A stretch of DNA of 64,000 nt from a virus: the IMG/VR virus record IMGVR_UViG_3300024054_000362, positions 1 through 64,000 of that record; one strand, given 5' to 3'. The notes under the pieces are model-generated. The model was given only the letters and a program-made list of their open reading frames with translations. It was not told where the DNA came from and did not search any database. Below are positions 59,358 to 64,000 of this stretch, piece by piece. The translations under genes were made by a program, and so were the position numbers. Every line of letters begins with the position of its first letter. The first letter of the stretch is position 1.

Positions 59358-59360
59358 CGC

Positions 59361-59435
59361 GTCACGGTAGCCCAACCTGGTAGCGGCACAACCTTGAGGT
59401 GGTTGACAGTCCGGGTTCGAATCCCGGCCGTGACA
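59361..59435 (+). tRNA. tRNA-Leu (GAG), short variable arm
   Basis: Acceptor GTCACGG/CCGTGAC, anticodon loop TTGAGGT in stem CAACC/GGTTG, variable ACAGT, T arm CCGGG-TTCGAAT-CCCGG, discriminator A. D arm is shared with its neighbours. Confidence 0.88.
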
Positions 59436-59440
59436 CGAGA

Positions 59441-59516
59441 GCCGACGTAGCCCAACCCTGGTAGCGGCAATGCACTCAGGATGCATCCAGTGCCGGTTCG
59501 AATCCGGCCGTCGGCA
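59441..59516 (+). tRNA. tRNA-Leu (CAG), short variable arm
   Basis: Acceptor GCCGACG/CGTCGGC, anticodon loop CTCAGGA in stem ATGCA/TGCAT, variable CCAGT, T arm GCCGG-TTCGAAT-CCGGC, discriminator A. Confidence 0.88.
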
Positions 59517-59521
59517 CGAAC

Positions 59522-59596
59522 GCCATCGTAGACCAACTGGAAGGAGTCACCGGTTTTAGAAACCGACAAGTGCAGGTTCGAATCCTGTCGATGGCA
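59522..59596 (+). tRNA. tRNA-Leu (TAG), short variable arm
   Basis: Acceptor GCCATCG/CGATGGC, anticodon loop TTTAGAA in a 4-bp stem (CGGT/ACCG), variable CAAGT, T arm GCAGG-TTCGAAT-CCTGT, discriminator A followed by encoded CCA. Confidence 0.85.
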
Positions 59597-59600
59597 CCAA

Positions 59601-59675
59601 GCCGACGTAGCCCAACCTGGTAGAGGCGGCGCATTCAAGACGCGCGCGTTGGTGGTTCAAATCCACTCGTCGGCA
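59601..59675 (+). tRNA. tRNA-Leu (CAA), short variable arm
   Basis: Same acceptor as the CAG gene; anticodon loop TTCAAGA with stem GCGCA/CGCGC (last pair A-C), variable GCGTT, T arm GGTGG-TTCAAAT-CCACT, discriminator A and encoded CCA. Confidence 0.85.
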
Positions 59676-59684
59676 CCATTTCGC

Positions 59685-59710
59685 GATCGCGCGAGCGATC
59701 GTGGTACGTT
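59685..59710 (+). promoter_or_regulatory. Palindromic operator and extended -10 for the 59717 gene
   Basis: GATCGC-GCGA-GCGATC then GTGGTACGTT, 6 nt before GTG. Nearly identical to the element before the holin-like gene. Confidence 0.7.
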
Positions 59711-59716
59711 TCCTGT

Positions 59717-60041
59717 GTGTCGTCGAGCTGCCCAACTGCACCTTCATCGGCTTCAGTCTGCGGCATGTTCAACGGCGAAGCCGGCGCCATCCCCCAAGGT
59801 CATCGGCCACTGGATGTTGCGCTCCGCGCTCATCATGCCTGGCCTCGCCGCCGTCGGCATTCGCGACTCGCGCCTCGTGACAGGCGCATTGCTCAGCTCG
59901 ACGTTCGTGTCGCTATTCCTGATCGGCTACACGGCCTTCGAGCGTCAACGACGTGGCCGGCGTCGTAGGCGCGGCCTGGGCACAGGACACGCTCGTCGGC
60001 GCTTCCGACGACGTCATCAGGCGCGTCTGTCGGCGCGCTGA
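59717..60041 (+). CDS. Tail-anchored protein split over two frames (possible +1 frameshift)
   Basis: The promoter points to GTG 59717, whose frame encodes SSSCPTAPSSASVCGMFNGE, a Cys-bearing head like that of sister proteins. The membrane helix and basic end expected for the family (GALLSSTFVSLFLIGYTAFE then RRGRRRRR) lie in the +1 frame. The frames could join at the CCCCC run near 59790 (ATC CCC CAA). Either a programmed frameshift or an inactivating deletion/insertion. The 3' end overlaps the convergent phosphatase by 25 nt. Confidence 0.5.
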
Positions 60042-60475
60042 AGTAGTTCTACGAAGCGCGGGTTGCCGAGCGCGTGCGGATGTCGATATTCGCGGACGCG
60101 CTCGACGACTTCGTCGGCGGTCATCCCAAACACCCGCTGCATCGCAAGACCGGCAATGAGCGATGAACGGTTGAGGCCCATGTGGCAGCTCGTGAGCACG
60201 CGGTGTCCAGCGATCAGATATCGCGCGACTGTACCGGCGTTCGTGACGGCGGTGGTGATTTCAAGATCCGTCATCGGTCGGCGCGGATCATCGTCGAGCG
60301 GCGCACGAACGATGGTGACGTTTGGGAAGGCCCAAACGGGTGGCTGGTACTCGCGCGCGCACAGCACGATCACCCCGAGCCACCGGTAATAGCCGGGCGG
60401 TGGTCGCGAACCGATGAACAGGTTCGGCGCCACTTGAGAAACGTCGACGGGCGGACTGCGCAGCGTTCGGCGCAT
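60017..60475 (-). CDS. Dual-specificity phosphatase-like protein
   Basis: 152 residues. VLTSCHMGLNRSSLIAGLAM contains the C-x5-R phosphatase loop, and VRAPLDDD supplies the general-acid Asp region; NLFIGSRPPPG opens the fold as in DSPs. The His usually before the Cys is Ser. Could dephosphorylate host or phage proteins or RNA ends. Start ATG (MRRTLRSPP). Confidence 0.75.
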   Translation of the reverse strand: MRRTLRSPPVDVSQVAPNLFIGSRPPPGYYRWLGVIVLCAREYQPPVWAFPNVTIVRAPLDDDPRRPMTDLEITTAVTNAGTVARYLIAGHRVLTSCHMGLNRSSLIAGLAMQRVFGMTADEVVERVREYRHPHALGNPRFVELLQRADRRA

Positions 60476-60487
60476 CCGCCGAAGATA

Positions 60488-60856
60488 CTACTTCGTGATG
60501 CGCTTGGTACCGATCGAGCAACGACCGCCGCGTGCCGGAGCCAGCACCTTGTAGGCCTGCGTCCCGACCCGACATCGCGCCGCGCTCGCGTTCCACTGAC
60601 GCTTGGGACAGCCGATCAGCACCCACGCGTCGCCCGACTTCTTGTAGCGGAAGCTGCCCTTGGCGAAACGGCTCTTCGGCGCTGCCTGTTTCTCACAGAA
60701 TGTGCCTTCCATCGCACCACCGAGATCACCCCGCTTCTTGGCGCGCAGATAGAACGGAATGTAGATCGCTGCAACCAGTCCGAACGCGATCGCGACACCG
60801 AGCGCACCCTTGGTCTCTTGTTGCTTCGCGGCTTCGGTTTGCGCTTGGCTCAACAC
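60488..60856 (-). CDS. Membrane-anchored protein with C-terminal Cys domain
   Basis: 122 residues from GTG. Reverse order to its neighbours: the helix comes first (ALGVAIAFGLVAAIYIPFYL, ~18-38) followed by a basic ~80-residue domain with four Cys (GTFCEKQ, IGCPKRQW, ARCRVG, GRCSIG), likely outside. Same strand and 2 nt from the 60859 gene. Confidence 0.7.
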   Translation of the reverse strand: MLSQAQTEAAKQQETKGALGVAIAFGLVAAIYIPFYLRAKKRGDLGGAMEGTFCEKQAAPKSRFAKGSFRYKKSGDAWVLIGCPKRQWNASAARCRVGTQAYKVLAPARGGRCSIGTKRITK

Positions 60857-60858
60857 GG

Positions 60859-61380
60859 TCAGTCCTCGTCACCCGAGAACTGCCGCCCGCGTGAGCGTAC
60901 GGCTTTGACCAGTGCGAGCGTCGCGACCGTCGCGATTGACAGCGTCGAGACAACCTGGAGCACGGTCTGGATCTTCTCCATCTTCGCCAGTGACGCGAGC
61001 GCGACAGGATCGGCGGCTGCGGCTGTTGCTGCCGCCTGCCCGAATTGCCGCCGACGCAGGCGACGCTCGACCGACGTCGTTGTACGCCCAAGGCCGCCGT
61101 CCGGGTAACCCGAACCGTCGACCGGGTAACCGTAGTACCAGCCCTGTCGAACGGGAATGTACTGTAGGTCGACCGACGCTTCGAAATCGTTCGGAACATC
61201 GCCAAGACCGATGTCAGGATGCACGGGCACGCGTGCCACTGTGCCGGGATGGAACAGCGCGAAGTGCCCATACGGCGTGATGTGCGTGTCGTAGTAGCCA
61301 CCAGCCGGCGTGCAGGTCTGGCAACCGAGACCGGCGCCGTTGATCGAACGCTGCATCTCGTTGACGTAGATGCCAAGCAT
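60859..61380 (-). CDS. Tail-anchored protein
   Basis: 173 residues. MLGIYVNEMQRSINGAGLGC, then a Tyr/Gly/Pro-rich part (YIPVRQGWYYGYPVDGSGY), a basic stretch, and one membrane helix near the end (VLQVVSTLSIATVATLALV) with a basic/acidic tail. Overlaps the upstream stop by one base. Confidence 0.7.
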   Translation of the reverse strand: MLGIYVNEMQRSINGAGLGCQTCTPAGGYYDTHITPYGHFALFHPGTVARVPVHPDIGLGDVPNDFEASVDLQYIPVRQGWYYGYPVDGSGYPDGGLGRTTTSVERRLRRRQFGQAAATAAAADPVALASLAKMEKIQTVLQVVSTLSIATVATLALVKAVRSRGRQFSGDED

Positions 61381-61967
61381 TAGCGACGGCTCCGGCGTGC
61401 GGCACCATAGATGCCGACAGCAACACCGAGTGCAACAGCACCAACGGCGATGCCGCCCGTGAGTGCTTGCCAGAACGCGATCCGCTTCAGTGATGCTTCC
61501 TGAGCCTGCTGTGTCGCGACGAGCTGCTGCACCTGCAATGTCAACGCCTGCGTGTCAGCGTCACCGAAACCGCCGCCGACCATCGCAGCGTTGTAGTGGT
61601 AGCCGTTTGGATCGTGATAGCCACCCTGCCGTTGCATCAACCGAACGGTTGCAGTGCCGGGAAGGCCGTACGGACGACCCGTCATCCAAGCATCGGACTC
61701 GTTCACGACACCGAGGCCCGACTTCAGTTCTTCGAGAGACGCGTAGGGCATGTAGTACCTCGGCGTTGGAGAGGACGTCACCGCACGGACAGGTGCCCGA
61801 GCAGGTCGCGGTGGCGGAGACGGAGGAGGCGTTCGCTGTAGAGCAACCGACGGCAGCCTTTGCAGCGCCGCTGCGACGATCGCGTCGTGCGCACCAAGCT
61901 GCATGGTCGTAGTCGCTGGTGCAACCCCAACCCAGCGGGCGAACGTAGGCATTTCCGAAGCGAGCAT
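61380..61967 (-). CDS. Tail-anchored protein with GFG motif
   Basis: 195 residues from ATG (MLASEMPTFARWVGVAPATT), 8 nt after TACAGT; an in-frame GTG six codons earlier would overlap the -10. Pro-rich centre, VGGGFGDADTQAL, a short coiled coil (VQQLVATQQAQEASLKRI) and a membrane helix (ALTGGIAVGAVALGVAVGIY) ending ARRSRR. Confidence 0.7.
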   Translation of the reverse strand: MLASEMPTFARWVGVAPATTTMQLGAHDAIVAAALQRLPSVALQRTPPPSPPPRPARAPVRAVTSSPTPRYYMPYASLEELKSGLGVVNESDAWMTGRPYGLPGTATVRLMQRQGGYHDPNGYHYNAAMVGGGFGDADTQALTLQVQQLVATQQAQEASLKRIAFWQALTGGIAVGAVALGVAVGIYGAARRSRR

Positions 61968-61975
61968 CGCCCCGT

Positions 61976-62001
61976 ACTGTAACACGATCGCGTGCGCGAT
62001 C
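61976..62001 (-). promoter_or_regulatory. Palindromic operator and -10 for the 61967 gene
   Basis: Minus strand GATCGC-GCAC-GCGATC, then GTGTTACAGT, 8 nt before ATG. Confidence 0.6.
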
Positions 62002-62006
62002 GCAGT

Positions 62007-62204
62007 TCAGCGTCGACGACGACGGTGGCCGACGGGCTTGTGGAAGCCCATCGCGATCATGATCCCGGCCGACAGAACCAGGCCTGCAACACCGAGCATG
62101 ACTGCAGGTCCACGTGACGGCGGCGTCGACGGGGCCGACGTCGGCGGCGCCGCCTGTGCCAACATCATATACCGCGAAGGCGACGTCCACTGTGCAGCGA
62201 TCAC
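62007..62204 (-). CDS. Small tail-anchored protein
   Basis: 65 residues from GTG overlapping the upstream stop (GTGA). Pro/Ser-rich head, helix AVMLGVAGLVLSAGIMIAMG, end HRRRRR. The shortest member of the family; coupled to the 62201 gene. Confidence 0.65.
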   Translation of the reverse strand: MIAAQWTSPSRYMMLAQAAPPTSAPSTPPSRGPAVMLGVAGLVLSAGIMIAMGFHKPVGHRRRRR

Positions 62205-63037
62205 GCAGCCCTCCGACGACGACGCATCAACCAGTAACCGCCACCGCCGACAGCCGCCACCGCTCCGACGATCGCGAACCACATCACTGGATTGTTTACA
62301 CGGAAGAAGTTGTCACGCTCCTCGCCCGGACGTGCGGACGTTGTTGCTGGAAATTGCGATCCTGGAAACTGCGATCCTGGAACCTTCGGCGGTACGAACG
62401 GCGGCGAGCTGGATGGCGGAACCGTCGTCGGTCCCACGTCAACACGCGGCGGTTCGACGGTCGTTGGTACGGGCTCCGTCGATGTCGAGGCCGGCGGCGT
62501 CACCGACGTTGCTCCCCCCGGCGCAGGCTCGCCGACGGCAACCGCGAACGTCGCGATGTCGACTTGCTGCACGCCTTGTGGCGGGGCATCGGTCTCGGCG
62601 ACCGACTGGTGGGTCACAGCTTGGCCGAAGTACCCACCGAAGCCCGATCGCGGCGTCGCCATCGCAGCTGCCGGCGTGAGTGCAGTGATGAAACCGGCCG
62701 CTGTCGGCGTCATCGGCGTCAACGTACGCGGTGGTACTGGAAGCGGTGGCGGCCGTAGCACGTCGAACGTCACCGCGATGCGCCACTTCCCACGACGCGC
62801 GTCGAACGCTGTGATCGTCCCGGCCGGATACAGACAGCCGACGGACGTCGCGATCATCCACGGCGCCGGGCAGAGCGGCGGTTGCGTGGGTTGTGGGTTG
62901 GTCGTCAACGCAGGCGCGAACTGTCCCGAACGCAGGCAGCCGCGCGACGTCAACACGGAACCCGGCGGACACGCTTGTGGCGTCACCGTTGGTGTCGTCG
63001 GTGTCATTCCGGGTGCGGTGGGCGATGCCGAGAACAT
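62201..63037 (-). CDS. Tail-anchored protein with Cys-pair head and FGQ motif
   Basis: 278 residues. CPPGSVLTSRGCL and CPAPWMIATSVGC are Cys pairs like those of the 8708 protein; GGYFGQAVTHQSV carries the FGQ motif. A long Pro/Thr/Val linker with a GSQFPGSQFP duplication leads to NFFRVNNPVMWFAIVGAVAA and RRRRRAA. The anchor matches that of the 8708 gene nearly residue by residue. Confidence 0.75.
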   Translation of the reverse strand: MFSASPTAPGMTPTTPTVTPQACPPGSVLTSRGCLRSGQFAPALTTNPQPTQPPLCPAPWMIATSVGCLYPAGTITAFDARRGKWRIAVTFDVLRPPPLPVPPRTLTPMTPTAAGFITALTPAAAMATPRSGFGGYFGQAVTHQSVAETDAPPQGVQQVDIATFAVAVGEPAPGGATSVTPPASTSTEPVPTTVEPPRVDVGPTTVPPSSSPPFVPPKVPGSQFPGSQFPATTSARPGEERDNFFRVNNPVMWFAIVGAVAAVGGGGYWLMRRRRRAA

Positions 63038-63039
63038 GT

Positions 63040-64000
63040 TCAGGCCGCCTTCGCTGCGGGGACAGTTCTGCGACGACGGATATACCAGTAACCGCCACCC
63101 ACAGCGGCCACACCGCCGATCGTAGCGACCCAGAACAACGGCTTCTTGTAGAACGGCGTCGTGCCGGTCAGCTTCTCCAGCTCGGCCTCAGTAACCTGTC
63201 GAGCAGGCGCTGCGGGTGCGGTCGTCGACGGTGCCGTCTCGGTGAACGTCGCGCTCGCAGCTTGTCCGAGGCCACAGTCCCCGAAGATGCACTGACCGCC
63301 TCCGAACGTGGTGTCACGCATGATGCCAAAGCCAAGACCGGCCGTCTTGGGAGGTGTCGTAGTCGTCGGTGTCGGCGTTGTGACCGGAACCTTTGGGACG
63401 GCGACGCGATACTTGCCGAGCTTCTTGCTGAATGCGTAGACCGTGCCGGCCTTGACCGGGCTGGCCTTGACCGGGCTGGCCTTGAGCACCGTACCTGTCG
63501 TCAAGCTTTTCAGAACGTCCGGCGAGACGTGCGCCGTGATCTTGCGGCCACCGCTTGTCGTTGTCCCTGGTGCACCGGGCGTTCCCGCTTGCGGCGTTGT
63601 GCCAGCGGGGAAGATGACACGTAACGCTTTTTCGATGATCGCTGCTTGTCCGCCGACAGCGTTGTAGATCGTGTCGCGCATCTTCAAGGCCGCATCTGCG
63701 GCTTGATCACCTCTACCTTCACTGATTTCATTGCCGACTCCACGAATTAGCGCAGTAACATCTGTGAAGTGGCGGAACAAATCATATAGATTGAAGAAGC
63801 CTTTCGTCCAGCTCTCGATCTGAGCATTAGCGTCCTTCAACGTCGTAACGATCTCGGTGATGGCCGACTTGACGTCCGGCTGCTTGTCGAGCAACGACAA
63901 CTTGCTGACGAATTCAGCCGTTGCAATGAACTCGTTGAAGATCGCCGCCATCGTGATGTCGTTGATCACGCCGGTTGCTTGATCCTGTGGAATCTTTTTT
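63040..64000 (-). CDS. Tail-anchored protein, probably 5'-incomplete at the window edge
   Basis: At least 309 residues from MINDITMAAI, but the frame stays open to the window end (...KIPQDQATG), so the true start may lie beyond. Helical N-terminal half, then Thr/Pro linker, GTVYAFSKKLGKYRVAVP, GLGFGIMRDTTFGGGQCIFG (FG/Q motif with Cys pair), and PFYKKPLFWVATIGGVAAVG with RRRR near the end. First of a minus-strand run with the 62201 and 62007 genes. Confidence 0.7.
   Translation of the reverse strand, partial: KKIPQDQATGVINDITMAAIFNEFIATAEFVSKLSLLDKQPDVKSAITEIVTTLKDANAQIESWTKGFFNLYDLFRHFTDVTALIRGVGNEISEGRGDQAADAALKMRDTIYNAVGGQAAIIEKALRVIFPAGTTPQAGTPGAPGTTTSGGRKITAHVSPDVLKSLTTGTVLKASPVKASPVKAGTVYAFSKKLGKYRVAVPKVPVTTPTPTTTTPPKTAGLGFGIMRDTTFGGGQCIFGDCGLGQAASATFTETAPSTTAPAAPARQVTEAELEKLTGTTPFYKKPLFWVATIGGVAAVGGGYWYIRRRRTVPAAKAA

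Noticed and set aside
58680-59638. Long minus-strand frames across the coiled-coil gene and tRNA-Leu cluster
   Set aside because: They translate tRNA complements (GFEPAL, GIRTRT) and are antisense to a gene with a good start signal.
59285-59675. Second CRISPR array, because of ~78-nt periodic GTAGCCCAACC...GGTTCGA blocks
   Set aside because: Each period folds as a complete tRNA with a different anticodon; the repeats are D and T arms.

Overview
The window looks like part of a large, high-GC tailed-phage (or phage-plasmid) genome, probably from a Myxococcota host. Phage signs are a GH25-type endolysin beside a holin-like protein, collagen-like fibre proteins, fourteen tRNA genes or tRNA-like genes, several free-standing HNH endonucleases, dCTP deaminase, orotate phosphoribosyltransferase, and long runs of tiny genes overlapping by GTGA/ATGA. 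The host guess is inference. It rests on a Cys-rich lipoprotein and a winged-helix DNA-binding protein of the kind common in myxobacteria, plus GC-rich codon use.

Layout. 1-6215: end of a type I-C CRISPR-Cas operon, with the 3' part of cas8c, a Cas7c whose two halves are in swapped order (a circular permutant), and a 3.5-kb CRISPR array of about 50 units with very diverse repeats. No cas1, cas2, cas3, cas4 or cas5 is visible here; some may lie before the window. 6272-21581: small genes on both strands. Many encode short proteins with one C-terminal membrane helix and an Arg-rich tail. There is also a papain-like peptidase, an HNH endonuclease, and a glycosyltransferase/FkbM methyltransferase pair. 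21593-28574: regulator and DNA-modification section with an RHH protein, a ParB-methyltransferase fusion, RHH-AP2, a SLOG-phosphoribosyltransferase fusion, HigBA, a retropepsin-like protein and a truncated nucleotidyltransferase. 28574-34095: two tRNA-Ser, fibre proteins, an HNH endonuclease and five more tRNAs. 34096-40696: a large Gln-rich coiled-coil protein, then the lysis genes. 40828-54735: a long + strand operon block with a Ro60-like vWA protein, HNH endonucleases, PyrE, and a dispersed JAB / ubiquitin-like / E1 set. 54732-59716: a Cys-rich peptide operon, a structured-RNA island (tRNA-Met-like with a huge variable arm, an isolated CRISPR-repeat-like hairpin, a D-armless tRNA-like hairpin, initiator tRNA), dcd, and five tRNA-Leu. 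59717-64000: a phosphatase and a second cluster of tail-anchored proteins.

Expression. Two promoter styles are readable. One is TTGAC(A/T), 17 nt, TANNNT. The other is an extended -10 (GTGNTANNNT) placed, in many genes, exactly 6 nt before the start codon, which predicts leaderless mRNAs. A 16-bp palindrome, GATCGC-N4-GCGATC, sits just upstream of many of these -10 boxes on both strands and probably is the operator of a phage-wide regulon.

Most notable: the circularly permuted Cas7c; the repeat-diverse array with structure-preserving changes; the solitary repeat-like hairpin; the JAB/Ubl/E1 set; a family of at least a dozen tail-anchored proteins under the palindromic promoters; and five leucine-anticodon tRNAs with short variable arms. 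All function calls come from reading the sequence by eye; no database search was run.
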